Positions 39,152 through 46,874 are shown, numbered from the stretch's first letter. The stretch: DNA of 64,000 nt from Leucothrix arctica (GCF_003172895.1 NZ_QGKL01000010.1:62001-126000); one strand, 5' to 3'. Program-made: numbers and translations. Notes: generated by a model not told the origin, from the letters alone.

Positions 39152-39327
39152 TAAGGTTTCTATTATGGTTGTGTACTTGGTGCTGGTGGTGTTTTCAGAT
39201 TTTTTTAGTTAGAAAGCACATGATTTCGGGTGTATCGCACTGGCCACCAGTTTACCGTAACCGCTTTGAGCAATTTGAAAGTCTTGTGTAATGGTTGAGG
39301 TTATTGAGTAGCAGTCTGTATTCTTTC
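39152..39327 (+). pseudogene. Decayed partial copy of the purL 3' region
   Basis: Bases 39215-39284 match purL 37731-37800 at 58 of 70 positions without a gap, and the match continues past a one-base deletion to about 39327 (GTCTGTATTCTT is shared). Upstream, 39152-39189 matches purL 37571-37608 more weakly, with about 117 bases of purL missing between the two blocks. The frame is destroyed by the deletion, which creates a TAA at 39288, and by TCG to TAG further on. Most differences in the main block change the amino acid, as expected for neutral decay. The plsY-like and zinc-ribbon genes lie between the intact gene and this remnant. Confidence 0.88.
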
Positions 39328-39420
39328 TGAGTGGTGCTCTCAGGGTTTTAAATGATCGAATTATGCGGGCGTTAGTCACATTAAATTGATATTCGAAATA
39401 TTGAATTCTAGGAGAGACTG

Positions 39421-40275
39421 TTGATACAAGCAAAATTTTATGAAACATACTACTTCTGCAATATTATACGAAATATACTGCATGACCAGTTTTCTTATCT
39501 TGTGAATTTAAACGAATTCTATGGCGATGGAGCTTACATAAATCTAGTAGGTCCGTTTGATAGGTACTCTTCACTTCATCAATTTATCGAGTTTATAGTA
39601 GATGATGTTTTTTATGAAAATGCGTCATCCGTAGATTTAGATAAGAGAAAAAATAACTTAGAACGATTATCTAGTCTTCCTACTGCCCTAAGAGGTGATG
39701 AGTATAGGCAATTGCCAATTGAGTTAGCTCTGGAATTTCACAACATTAAGCATGAATCATTTGAGGCTTATTTGGTTGGGAAGAGTAAGGATTTCTTGAG
39801 TTGTGATGAAGATGATATCTATGATTATATGGCTGAGCTTCGATTTACTGGCGAATACGAAGCTTTAATCGACCAAACTGTTAAAGAAGTCTTTCATGTG
39901 TTGTACCAGAATAGGGAATTAATGCTGCTTTTCAATGATATGGTTTCAAGAAATATAGAGTATCAAGTTGAAGATGGCATTCCTGACAGTGTGAGTAAGC
40001 TATTTAAAAAAAACGGGACGCTACTGCGCAAAACAATCCCAAAATGGGTTCAAAGAGCCGTGTTTTTTAGAGATAGAGGGCGGTGTGTTTTGTGTGATAA
40101 AGATCTTTCCGGGTTAATAAATTTAGAAAATTATGATCATATAGTTCCGCTGGCTAGACATGGTCTCAATGATATTTCCAATATTCAGCTTTTATGTAGA
40201 GAGTGTAATAATAAAAAAAGAGCGGGTAGCCCTACCACGTCTAATACATATCAATCTTGGTATGCGTATGATTAA
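39421..40275 (+). CDS. Orphan HNH endonuclease with a novel N-terminal domain
   Basis: A 284-residue protein starting at TTG 39421, with AGGAGA about six bases upstream. The C-terminal part (about 205-272) is an HNH nuclease domain: RAVFFRDRGRCVLCDKDLSG with a CxxC pair, YDHIVPLARHGLNDISNIQLLC with the catalytic DH, and CRECNNKK closing the zinc site. The first 200 residues are mostly helical and acidic (FLSCDEDDIYDYMAELRF), and I do not recognise them. No methylase, restriction partner or phage gene is adjacent. Base composition is clearly AT-richer than the core genes, suggesting transfer. Defence or mobile-element function is possible but not shown. Confidence 0.75.
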   Translation: MIQAKFYETYYFCNIIRNILHDQFSYLVNLNEFYGDGAYINLVGPFDRYSSLHQFIEFIVDDVFYENASSVDLDKRKNNLERLSSLPTALRGDEYRQLPIELALEFHNIKHESFEAYLVGKSKDFLSCDEDDIYDYMAELRFTGEYEALIDQTVKEVFHVLYQNRELMLLFNDMVSRNIEYQVEDGIPDSVSKLFKKNGTLLRKTIPKWVQRAVFFRDRGRCVLCDKDLSGLINLENYDHIVPLARHGLNDISNIQLLCRECNNKKRAGSPTTSNTYQSWYAYD

Positions 40276-40383
40276 ATGCAGTAAGGTCAATTAGAAGTTA
40301 TAAGAAATAACTATGTTTTTTCTGTTTAGACTTAACACACTAAAATTCGAGGCTTCCTAAATCGCTAAATAAACGACTTTCGT

Positions 40384-40455
40384 TTCAGTGATTCACAGCC
40401 TAAGCAGCTCCTTATGCCCTTCCATGTTGATACCTCGAGCACGTAACAATGTGTT
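40384..40455 (-). pseudogene. Short remnant resembling an IS256-family (mutator) transposase
   Basis: Read on the minus strand, this stretch gives RARGINMEGHKELLRL, a stop, then ITE. The GINMEGHKELLGLW-type block is characteristic of IS256-family transposases, and here Gly has become Arg and Trp a stop. The frame does not continue recognisably on either side, so only a few dozen codons survive. The match is from memory of the family motif and is short. It lies between the HNH gene and the toxin gene. Confidence 0.55.
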
Positions 40456-40465
40456 CCTGTTAAGG

Positions 40466-40759
40466 TCAGGTGTAATTATTCTGTCTTTGGTGCTTAATTC
40501 TAAGAATACCCACAATCTCCACAACATCATGCACTTTATAAAGCGCAGAGTAGCCAGACTTTCCATAAGGAATATGGATTTGACGAATACCAGAATGTTC
40601 TTCATACTTCGTGCCGATTTTAGGGTTATCAGCTAGGTTTTCCAACATCATTCTTAGATGATCTACACCTTTGGATTCACCTGTATTTTGAACTTCAAAC
40701 GTAATCAACTCACGTAGGTCGTTAGCGGCTTCAGTAGTATAACGAATTGAATAGCTCAT
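40466..40759 (-). CDS. RelE/ParE-family toxin
   Basis: A 97-residue basic protein with the ParE/RelE fold pattern: MSYSIRYTTEAANDLREL at the start, LRMMLENLADNPKIGTKY in the helical hairpin, then IRQIHIPYGKSGYSALYKV and the last strand VEIVGILRIKHQRQ. Such toxins inhibit gyrase or cleave mRNA. The ParE-type spacing and C-terminal IKHQRQ favour ParE, but I cannot decide. It lies two bases downstream of its antitoxin gene on the same strand, as usual for these pairs. Confidence 0.85.
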   Translation of the reverse strand: MSYSIRYTTEAANDLRELITFEVQNTGESKGVDHLRMMLENLADNPKIGTKYEEHSGIRQIHIPYGKSGYSALYKVHDVVEIVGILRIKHQRQNNYT

Positions 40760-40761
40760 AT

Positions 40762-41025
40762 TTACTTCTTCTGTAATGTGTTCTTTAGCTGGTCAAGTTC
40801 ATCATTCATTTCTTCTGCTGTGTAAGCATAGCCCTTTTCTTCGGCATTTTTTAAAGCATCTACACCAGATTGTAGCCATGCTTTTTCGTCTTCAATAGCT
40901 TGCTTTGACTCTCTTACGTATTTCTTAATTGCTTCGAGCATGACCCAGTGAGGTGAGCGACCTTGTTCATCAGCAAGGAACTTCACATCATTGATAATTT
41001 CGTCTGTTAGTTTGATGGTTGTCAT
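40762..41025 (-). CDS. Ribbon-helix-helix antitoxin (ParD/CopG-like)
   Basis: An 87-residue acidic protein beginning MTTIKLTDEIINDVKFLADEQGRSPHWVMLEAIKKYV, which is a ribbon-helix-helix DNA-binding domain. An acidic C-terminal tail (AYTAEEMNDELDQLKNTLQKK) would bind the toxin. ATG 41025 is chosen over TTG 41040 because the family begins with this Met. The promoter and an operator-like palindrome lie just upstream, consistent with autoregulation by the complex. The gene precedes the toxin, separated by two bases. Confidence 0.85.
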   Translation of the reverse strand: MTTIKLTDEIINDVKFLADEQGRSPHWVMLEAIKKYVRESKQAIEDEKAWLQSGVDALKNAEEKGYAYTAEEMNDELDQLKNTLQKK

Positions 41026-41066
41026 ATCTAGTACCTGCAATTCAGGAGTTTGAAAATTATAATTAA

Positions 41067-41096
41067 TTTATAACAACTAGTGTTACCTTGTGTCAA
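41067..41096 (-). promoter_or_regulatory. Promoter of the toxin-antitoxin pair with operator-like palindrome
   Basis: On the minus strand TTGACA (complement of 41091-41096) and TATAAA (complement of 41067-41072) are 18 bases apart, a near-consensus sigma-70 promoter. Between them lies TAACA-N5-TGTTA (41071-41085), an inverted repeat suitable for a ribbon-helix-helix dimer. Confidence 0.7.
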
Positions 41097-41135
41097 TCTT
41101 GTTTGGCTTTGATCAGTAAGCTTTGGCTTAGTCAT

Positions 41136-41166
41136 AAAAAAAGGGACTCAAACGAGTCCCTTTTTT
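41136..41166. terminator. Bidirectional terminator-like hairpin
   Basis: AAAAAGGGACTC pairs with GAGTCCCTTTTT around AAAC, flanked by A and T runs on both sides, so it can act in either direction. It lies upstream of the antitoxin promoter and 25 bases past the DUF2892 gene stop. On this minus strand neighbourhood it would mainly stop transcripts coming from the antitoxin side antisense or from the left. Confidence 0.75.
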
Positions 41167-41190
41167 GTGTTCTATCTAAAGTTAATCTAT

Positions 41191-41394
41191 TTACTTATCA
41201 GTAAACAAATTCAACTTTTGATAAAGCATCGTCATTGGGCAGAAGCCAGTAAACGCAGACTGCATAATACCTGCACCTATAAGAACAAGTAGCCAAATGA
41301 AGCCTGAGCTGATCATTGTAAGAATAGATGCGATCAAGATTAGTGCGCCGTTACCAAGTGTTACAGCATCACTCATATTTAGATTGTCTAGCAT
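41191..41394 (-). CDS. DUF2892 (YgaP membrane-domain-like) small membrane protein
   Basis: A 67-residue protein starting at ATG 41394, with AAGGAGA upstream. The start further out at 41454 has no such site. Two hydrophobic segments (ALILIASILTMISS and FIWLLVLIGAGIMQSAF) are followed by TGFCPMTMLYQKLNLF, the motif of DUF2892 proteins and of the membrane part of YgaP. In YgaP this part follows a rhodanese domain. Here it stands alone, while a membrane rhodanese (yibN) is encoded 2 kb away. Function is unknown. Confidence 0.8.
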   Translation of the reverse strand: MLDNLNMSDAVTLGNGALILIASILTMISSGFIWLLVLIGAGIMQSAFTGFCPMTMLYQKLNLFTDK

Positions 41395-41511
41395 TTCAGT
41401 GTCTCCTTGAGGGATTAGATACCTTGATGTAGGAATGTTAACTACATGTTTCACTGAATACTTTTTACCATAGATTCCTGAAAACCTAAAGAAAACTTGT
41501 ATCTCAGTGGC

Positions 41512-42519
41512 TTAAAATTCGGGTTTAGGCTTGCGTGAAATGAGCGTCTTTACGGCTTCTCTAGGAGAAAGATTTTCATAAAGAATTTGTTGTACAGCGC
41601 TACAGATAGGCATTTCCACACCTGCGCGTTCAGCGAGTAAGTTGATGCTTTGGGACGTTTTAGCCCCTTCTACCGCCTGACCAATATCTTTAATCGCTTG
41701 CTCTAATGTCTTACCTGCACCCAGTGCGAGGCCTAGTTGGCGATTACGTGATTGGTTGTCCGTACAGGTCAGTATGAGATCACCGATTCCTGCAAGTCCC
41801 ATCAGTGTTTCTGACTGTGCACCCATTGCATTACCAAGTCGCAAAATCTCAGCAAGCCCACGAGTAATAATTGCGGTACGCGCGTTAGCGCCAAAACCAA
41901 GGCCATCTGCAATACCTGCGGCAATGGCTAAAACATTTTTAACTGCACCACCGAGTTCTACACCAATCACATCTGTACTGGTGTATACGCGGTAATTTTC
42001 TGATTGGAATGCCTTTGCGACTGCTTCGCCGAGTTGTTCATCTGTGGCCGCTACCGTCATTGCAGTAGGTAGGCCTTCAGCGACTTCTTTGGCAAAGGTT
42101 GGGCCTGATACCAGACCGTATTCTTTGACTTGAGGAAGGACTTCTTCCACAAGTTCGTGTAGTAGTTTACCGCTGCTTAGCTCTAAGCCTTTGGTTGCCC
42201 AAAGTACTTTGTGTTCTGAGGTAAGGAGTGGTTTTAGTTGTTCTAGTAGCTGGCGGAAGCCATGACTAGGCACAACGATGAGTTGGTAGTCACTATGAGC
42301 GACTAATGACTCGATACTGCTATGACAAGTCAGTGTGTCAGGAAATGCAACACCGGGTAGATAGTCAGTATTTTCTCTCGCGTTTTTATATTGCTCAAGC
42401 CTGTCAGGTCGATGACCCCAAAGTTGAACACTAATGTCATTTCGCGCGAGTTGTAGTGCCAGAGCGGTGCCCCAAGACCCCGCTCCGTACACTGAAAAGC
42501 TAGTAGACTTATTAGTCAT
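41512..42519 (-). CDS. gpsA: NAD(P)H-dependent glycerol-3-phosphate dehydrogenase
   Basis: Makes sn-glycerol 3-phosphate from dihydroxyacetone phosphate for phospholipid synthesis. The 335-residue protein starts with the nucleotide-binding FSVYGAGSWGTALALQLA and includes KVLWATKGLELSSGKL, VSGPTFAKEVAEGLPTAM, the catalytic-lysine region GVELGGAVKNVLAIAAGIADGLG, and LAGIGDLILTCTDNQSRNRQLG. It shares one base with the secB stop, as the last gene of the yibN-grxC-secB-gpsA operon, which is also the E. coli order. Confidence 0.97.
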   Translation of the reverse strand: MTNKSTSFSVYGAGSWGTALALQLARNDISVQLWGHRPDRLEQYKNARENTDYLPGVAFPDTLTCHSSIESLVAHSDYQLIVVPSHGFRQLLEQLKPLLTSEHKVLWATKGLELSSGKLLHELVEEVLPQVKEYGLVSGPTFAKEVAEGLPTAMTVAATDEQLGEAVAKAFQSENYRVYTSTDVIGVELGGAVKNVLAIAAGIADGLGFGANARTAIITRGLAEILRLGNAMGAQSETLMGLAGIGDLILTCTDNQSRNRQLGLALGAGKTLEQAIKDIGQAVEGAKTSQSINLLAERAGVEMPICSAVQQILYENLSPREAVKTLISRKPKPEF

Positions 42520-43010
42520 TAAGCTTCTTCTGTACCGCCAGTCACTGCAGCAGCTGCTTCTTCAGCTTGACGTTGTGCGTATAGCGCGTCGAAGTTGATT
42601 GGAGACAAGTGCATTTCTGGGAAACTACCTTTAGAGATCAGGCTTGCAATCGCTTCACGTGCATACGGGAATAGGTTGCTAGGGCAGTAGCTTGCCAATA
42701 GGTGGTTCAACTGTTCTGCTGGGTAGCCAGAGATGTTGAAAACACCCGCTTGGTTTACTTCTACCAAGAATGCAGTCTCTTCTTTGCTCTTAACTGTGAT
42801 AGTAATCATCAGTTCAACTTCATAGTGACCATCACCTAGAGGGTTTACTTGAGTATTAAGCTGTAGATTAGTATCTGGCTCCCAATCTTTTGTGAAGATT
42901 GCAGGGCTGTTTGGAGCTTCAAACGACACATCTTTTAGGTAAATACGCTCAATAACAAACTGTGGTTCTGCCTTAGGTGTCGTTGCTGCTGCCTGTTCTT
43001 CTTCTGCCAT
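42519..43010 (-). CDS. secB: Protein-export chaperone SecB
   Basis: Cytoplasmic tetrameric chaperone that holds preproteins unfolded and delivers them to SecA. The 163-residue protein has FVIERIYLKDVSFEAPNSPAIF, the strand EVELMITITVKSKEETAFLVEVNQAGVF, and the conserved end CPSNLFPYAREAIASLISKGSFPEMHLSPINFDALY. Its acidic, alanine-rich tails are normal. It lies between grxC and gpsA with an 11-base gap and a one-base overlap. Confidence 0.97.
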   Translation of the reverse strand: MAEEEQAAATTPKAEPQFVIERIYLKDVSFEAPNSPAIFTKDWEPDTNLQLNTQVNPLGDGHYEVELMITITVKSKEETAFLVEVNQAGVFNISGYPAEQLNHLLASYCPSNLFPYAREAIASLISKGSFPEMHLSPINFDALYAQRQAEEAAAAVTGGTEEA

Positions 43011-43021
43011 GGGTCTATCCT

Positions 43022-43285
43022 TTATTTTTCAGTGTTTAATAATGCGTCTAATTTACCTTGTCGGTCAAGGTGATTAATGTCGTCAAAGCCGCCAAGTGCT
43101 TTACCATTCACAAAAATTTGTGGAACGGTGTTCTGGCCACTTAATTTTTCCATTTTTTGCCACAGTGACTTGTCGTTTCCAACGTCAATGTTTTCAAATT
43201 CGACGTTTTTGCTTTTCAGTAAGCTTTTAGCTCGCATACAGAAAGGGCAAAATCGTGTGCTGTACATAACTACTTGTGCTGGCAT
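43022..43285 (-). CDS. grxC: Glutaredoxin 3
   Basis: Small thiol-disulphide oxidoreductase using glutathione. The 87-residue protein has the dithiol active site C13-P-F-C16 in YSTRFCPFCMRAKSLL, the cis-Pro region NTVPQIFVNGKALGGFDD, and the normal glutaredoxin length. E. coli has CPYC here, and Phe for Tyr is a minor variant. It is the second gene of the yibN-grxC-secB-gpsA operon. Confidence 0.95.
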   Translation of the reverse strand: MPAQVVMYSTRFCPFCMRAKSLLKSKNVEFENIDVGNDKSLWQKMEKLSGQNTVPQIFVNGKALGGFDDINHLDRQGKLDALLNTEK

Positions 43286-43301
43286 AGGTTAGTTCTCGTT
43301 T

Positions 43302-43727
43302 TTATCGTCTAGTAACAGGTAGGCTTGCTTTTTCCCAAGCTGCCATTCCGCCGACTAGGCTGTGGACGTTCTCAAAGCCTTCTTTTGTAAGTGTGTTGCA
43401 TGCGCCGCCAGAGCGGTTACCGCTTGAACAATATACAACAATGGGGGCTGATTTGAATTTAACCAGCTCCGAGTGACGAGTTGCAAACTCAGTCATTGGA
43501 ATATGTGTAGAGCCTGAGATTACAGCGTCTTTGATTTCACGGTCTTCACGTACATCAACAATGATTGTGCTGTCGTCATTCATTAGTTTTACGGCTTCGT
43601 TAATTGAAGCTAAGTGATATTTACGGCTCATGCGGGTCTTTTCAGTCCAGATAATAACCGCTAGAACGGCAAAGAAGCCGAGAAATAGAATGAGGTTGTT
43701 TTGAAAAAAAGCAGTATATTCTTGCAT
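43302..43727 (-). CDS. yibN: Membrane-anchored rhodanese (YibN)
   Basis: A 141-residue protein with one membrane segment near residues 10-27 and a cytoplasmic rhodanese domain. The active-site loop is VVYCSSGNRSGGA with C100, and DVREDREIKDAVISGSTHIPM is the conserved front half. Rhodaneses transfer sulphane sulphur, but the physiological role of YibN is not settled. It is the first gene of the operon with grxC, secB and gpsA, and is divergent from envC. Confidence 0.93.
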   Translation of the reverse strand: MQEYTAFFQNNLILFLGFFAVLAVIIWTEKTRMSRKYHLASINEAVKLMNDDSTIIVDVREDREIKDAVISGSTHIPMTEFATRHSELVKFKSAPIVVYCSSGNRSGGACNTLTKEGFENVHSLVGGMAAWEKASLPVTRR

Positions 43728-43807
43728 CTTGAAACCATGTGGTGAATTGATAGGGCGTTAAGATACCGTTTGCTTGGTCGCTGGTAAAGCTTCACGCACT
43801 CGCATCA

Positions 43808-43831
43808 GTGTAAAGTATCAAACTTTTACAC
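43808..43831. repeat. Inverted repeat in the yibN-envC divergent region
   Basis: GTGTAAA (43808-43814) and TTTACAC (43825-43831) form a palindrome with a 10-base centre, 81 bases before the yibN ATG. The 222-base divergent region holds no gene. The repeat could be an operator, but I recognise no regulator. Confidence 0.4.
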
Positions 43832-43949
43832 AATACGGGCAGTTTGGTGTTTTGGATTAAGTGCATTAGCATTGTTTAATGTTCAAGTTACTTGATATAT
43901 GAAACAACTAAAGTTATAAGCTAGGCCTACTAAAATAATTATGTCTTAG

Positions 43950-45221
43950 GTGTTTGTTTTGTCTTATCGTTTTCTAGTTTTGAGTGTTATTTTTTTGACG
44001 TCTTTTTGTTCTGTGTCGTATGCCGAGACAGACCGCCAAAAAATTAAGGCTGAGATAACACAAGCTAATAGTAGCTTGAAAAAGGCTCGAGATAATTCGA
44101 ATAACATTAAAGTGGTCATCGACAAAAATAAGTCCGAGATCAATCGACTCTCGCGCAAGCAGTACGATGCTGAAAACAAAATTACATCCATTACTAAGCA
44201 ATTAATCGAATCCAATAAGACAAAGCAGACGTTAACAGCAGAGGTTGAGGTTGAAAAAGAAGCGTTGGCTAAGCAGCTGTTGGCGATGTATAGCTCAGGT
44301 GAAGAGTCTCACTTGCGCTTATTGTTAAAGCAGGATGACCCTTCTGACATTAGTAGAACCACGAAATACTTCGAGTATTTGAATAAGAGTCGTATTGACC
44401 GAATTAAGACAGTACGTAAAAAATTGACACGTGTTAAGAAAATTGAAGGTGATATCTCTAAAGACAGAGAGCGCTTGAAGTCGCTACGAGTGACGTTGGG
44501 TGATGACAGAAAAAGCCTACAGAGTGAGTTGAACAAAAATGCTGCGGCGCTAAAACAGGCTAAGCGTGTTGAAGTGAGTAAGCAAAAGAAGCTCAACACT
44601 CTTAAAAAGGAAGAAGCTGCGCTGCAAGCTGTCTTTGAAAAACTGATAAGAGCACAAAAAGCTCAGGCTGCTAAAGAAGCAAAAGCAGCTGCGCTAGCGA
44701 AGAAGAAAGCGGAGGCTAAAAAAGCACCTGCTAAAGTAGCAAAGGCTGCTCCGAAAGCGACACCAAAGGCAGCACCAAAGAGTACTAAAAAGTCGGGTAA
44801 GCGGACAACGTTGAACTTTACGGCCAATAAGCCGTTTTCATCGTTACGTGGACGTTTGTCATGGCCTGTTAAAGGAACGATCTCTAAGAAGTACGGCAGT
44901 GCTAGAAACCAAAAGCAGAAGTGGAAAGGTGTACTTATTAAAGCACCAGGTGGTCAGCGAGTACATGCGGTGGCGCGTGGTAAAATTGAATATGCGGGTC
45001 CATTACGTGGTTACGGCTACGTAGTTATTATCCAGCACGATAAAAGTTACCGCACACTGTATACGTACAATCGAGCAGTTTACCGTAAGACAGGTGATAT
45101 TGTTCAAGCTGGAGATGTTATTGCTGCGGTAGGTAATGCTGGTGAAGATGAAGATACGGCGTTGTATTTTGAAATTCGTAAGGGATCTGTACCTAAAAAC
45201 CCTGCGGCTTGGTGTAAATAA
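43950..45221 (+). CDS. envC: Murein hydrolase activator EnvC
   Basis: Periplasmic protein that activates amidases for daughter-cell separation. A signal peptide ends near SVSYAE, followed by a long coiled-coil (residues about 25-225). A Lys/Ala/Pro-rich linker (about 230-280) precedes the C-terminal LytM/M23-like domain. The zinc ligands of true M23 peptidases are replaced (KWKGVLIKAP where HxGxDxxxP is expected, and ALYFEIR for LHFEIR), as in EnvC itself, so it is probably a non-catalytic activator. The start is GTG 43950 or TTG 43959; AGGTG at 43948-43952 suits the latter. gpmI, which precedes envC in E. coli, is absent. Confidence 0.92.
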   Translation: MFVLSYRFLVLSVIFLTSFCSVSYAETDRQKIKAEITQANSSLKKARDNSNNIKVVIDKNKSEINRLSRKQYDAENKITSITKQLIESNKTKQTLTAEVEVEKEALAKQLLAMYSSGEESHLRLLLKQDDPSDISRTTKYFEYLNKSRIDRIKTVRKKLTRVKKIEGDISKDRERLKSLRVTLGDDRKSLQSELNKNAAALKQAKRVEVSKQKKLNTLKKEEAALQAVFEKLIRAQKAQAAKEAKAAALAKKKAEAKKAPAKVAKAAPKATPKAAPKSTKKSGKRTTLNFTANKPFSSLRGRLSWPVKGTISKKYGSARNQKQKWKGVLIKAPGGQRVHAVARGKIEYAGPLRGYGYVVIIQHDKSYRTLYTYNRAVYRKTGDIVQAGDVIAAVGNAGEDEDTALYFEIRKGSVPKNPAAWCK

Positions 45222-45398
45222 CCCTTAAAAGTCGGATATTAGTGTCGTAAGTAAAGACATTGTTAATGTTTCTTAAGAAACGAAGTGCAAAAACTTTGTT
45301 TAATGCTTACACTCTTTGAGCCGCCAATTAACTATAGAATAAAAACGAGCGAGATTTTAACATTTGCCATAACTGCAGGTGTTTACTTTGGAGAAAAT

Positions 45399-46796
45399 AT
45401 GCGAATCAAAACCAATAAAACACTAACTACCGGGCTTATTGCTGGAGCTGTATTAGGGGTAGCATTTACTGCTAGTTTAAGTGTTTCTGCGTTTAAAGAT
45501 AATAAGGCTACTTCAGTTCCTCTGGAGGAGTTACAAAAATTCACTCAAGTTTATATGCGTATCAAGCGTGATTACGTGGAAGAAGTGGATGATAAGAAAT
45601 TAATGAGCGATGCCATTAGTGGCATGCTTACCGGTCTAGATCCTCACTCTGCTTACCTTGATGAAGATGCTTTTACAGAACTTCAAGTGGGTACATCGGG
45701 TGAGTTTGGTGGACTAGGTATTGAAGTAGGGATGGAGAATGGCTTTGTTAAAGTTATCTCACCTATTGATGATACGCCTGCACAAAAAGCGGGAATCGAG
45801 TCGGGTGATTTGATCATTCGTCTAGATGATAAGCCTGTTAAAGGGTTGACCCTTAGTGACGCAGTTAAGCTGATGCGTGGAAAGCCTGGCGAACCGATTA
45901 ACTTAATGGTTGTTCGGGAAGGTAAAGATCGTCCGTTCACTATTAAAGTGGTTCGCGACATTATCCGCGTGAAGAGTGTTAAGCAGCGTATGCTTGAAGA
46001 TGGTTTCGGCTATGTTCGTATTTCAAGCTTCCAGTCTAAGACGACACAAGGTGTTGCTGAAGGTATCGCTGAGTTAGTTAAAGAGAATGATGGCGCGCTG
46101 AAAGGTTTGGTTCTAGATTTGCGTAATAACCCAGGTGGCGTGTTAAACGGTGCTGTTGGCGTTAGTGATCTATTCCTAGAGTCAGGCAAGATTGTTTACA
46201 CTGAAGGCCGTGTTGAAGACGCTGTGATGCGTTATGACGCTGAGAAAGGCGATATCCTTGAAGGTGCTCCTTTAGTTGTATTAGTGAACCAAGGTTCTGC
46301 ATCGGCATCGGAGATCGTTGCTGGCGCGGTACAAGATCACAAGCGTGCTTTGATCGTTGGTGTTAAGACGTTCGGTAAGGGCTCGGTACAAACTGTACTG
46401 CCTGTCGATCAGTCTACGGCGGTTAAATTGACAACTGCGCGTTACTTCACGCCTCTTGGTCGTTCGATTCAGGCGACAGGTATTGAGCCAGACATTAAGG
46501 CTGAGCCGCTGAAGCTTACCAATGGTAAGAAGAAGACGGATGATGAAGAAACGATTGCGCCTTTGTCAGAAGCAGATTTAGCAGGTCACTTGTCGAACCC
46601 ATCGGGTGAAGAAGATGATAAGTCTAAGACGGCTCAAGATCTTGCAAAAGAAGCGACTAAAGACGACAAAATAACTGACGAAGAAAAGAAGAAGCTTGCT
46701 GAAGCTAAGAGCGATAACTTAGTTGAAGAAGACTTCCAGTTATACACTGCGATTAGTGTGCTGAAAAGTATGGTGCTGGCTAAGCAGTTGAAGTAA
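45399..46796 (+). CDS. ctpA: C-terminal processing peptidase (S41 family, CtpA)
   Basis: Periplasmic serine protease of the carboxyl-terminal processing family. ATG 45399 has GGAG six bases upstream. The longer frame from 45285 adds 38 residues unlike a signal peptide. The 465 residues comprise a signal or anchor (8-30), a PDZ domain (about 100-185: GEFGGLGIEVGMENGFVKVI, KAGIESGDLI) and the peptidase core. The catalytic dyad is S302 in GSASASE and K327 in TFGKGS, with the family's 25-residue spacing. The C-terminal extension is charged (DDEETIAPLSEADLAG). In related bacteria CtpA degrades cell-wall hydrolases, which fits the envC neighbour. Confidence 0.95.
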   Translation: MRIKTNKTLTTGLIAGAVLGVAFTASLSVSAFKDNKATSVPLEELQKFTQVYMRIKRDYVEEVDDKKLMSDAISGMLTGLDPHSAYLDEDAFTELQVGTSGEFGGLGIEVGMENGFVKVISPIDDTPAQKAGIESGDLIIRLDDKPVKGLTLSDAVKLMRGKPGEPINLMVVREGKDRPFTIKVVRDIIRVKSVKQRMLEDGFGYVRISSFQSKTTQGVAEGIAELVKENDGALKGLVLDLRNNPGGVLNGAVGVSDLFLESGKIVYTEGRVEDAVMRYDAEKGDILEGAPLVVLVNQGSASASEIVAGAVQDHKRALIVGVKTFGKGSVQTVLPVDQSTAVKLTTARYFTPLGRSIQATGIEPDIKAEPLKLTNGKKKTDDEETIAPLSEADLAGHLSNPSGEEDDKSKTAQDLAKEATKDDKITDEEKKKLAEAKSDNLVEEDFQLYTAISVLKSMVLAKQLK

Positions 46797-46816
46797 TCCA
46801 CTTCACTGTCTTCGCA

Positions 46817-46854
46817 GCATAAAAAAACCCGACTTAGGTCGGGTTTTTTTATGC
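46817..46854. terminator. Bidirectional terminator between ctpA and pdxH
   Basis: GCATAAAAAAACCCGAC pairs perfectly with GTCGGGTTTTTTTATGC (17 pairs) across TTAG. With A and T runs on each side it can terminate both the plus-strand ctpA transcript and the minus-strand pdxH transcript, whose stops are 20 bases away on either side. Confidence 0.95.
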
Positions 46855-46874
46855 TTAAAATAAAGTGCTTAGCG

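Noticed and set aside
39371-39391. 21-base sequence 19/21 identical to 25904-25924 upstream of ftsZ
   Set aside because: In 64 kb on both strands, a pair of this quality is expected about once by chance, so I do not call it a repeat.
40393-40605. 70-residue minus-strand ORF overlapping the toxin gene
   Set aside because: Most of it is out of frame with the ParE-like gene; only its last part resembles a transposase fragment, so it is not an intact gene.
44309-44599. Minus-strand ORF inside envC
   Set aside because: It is antisense to the envC coiled-coil with no independent signal.
45285-45398. Longer ctpA start at 45285
   Set aside because: The extra residues are not a signal peptide, and ATG 45399 has a proper ribosome binding site followed by a signal-like segment.
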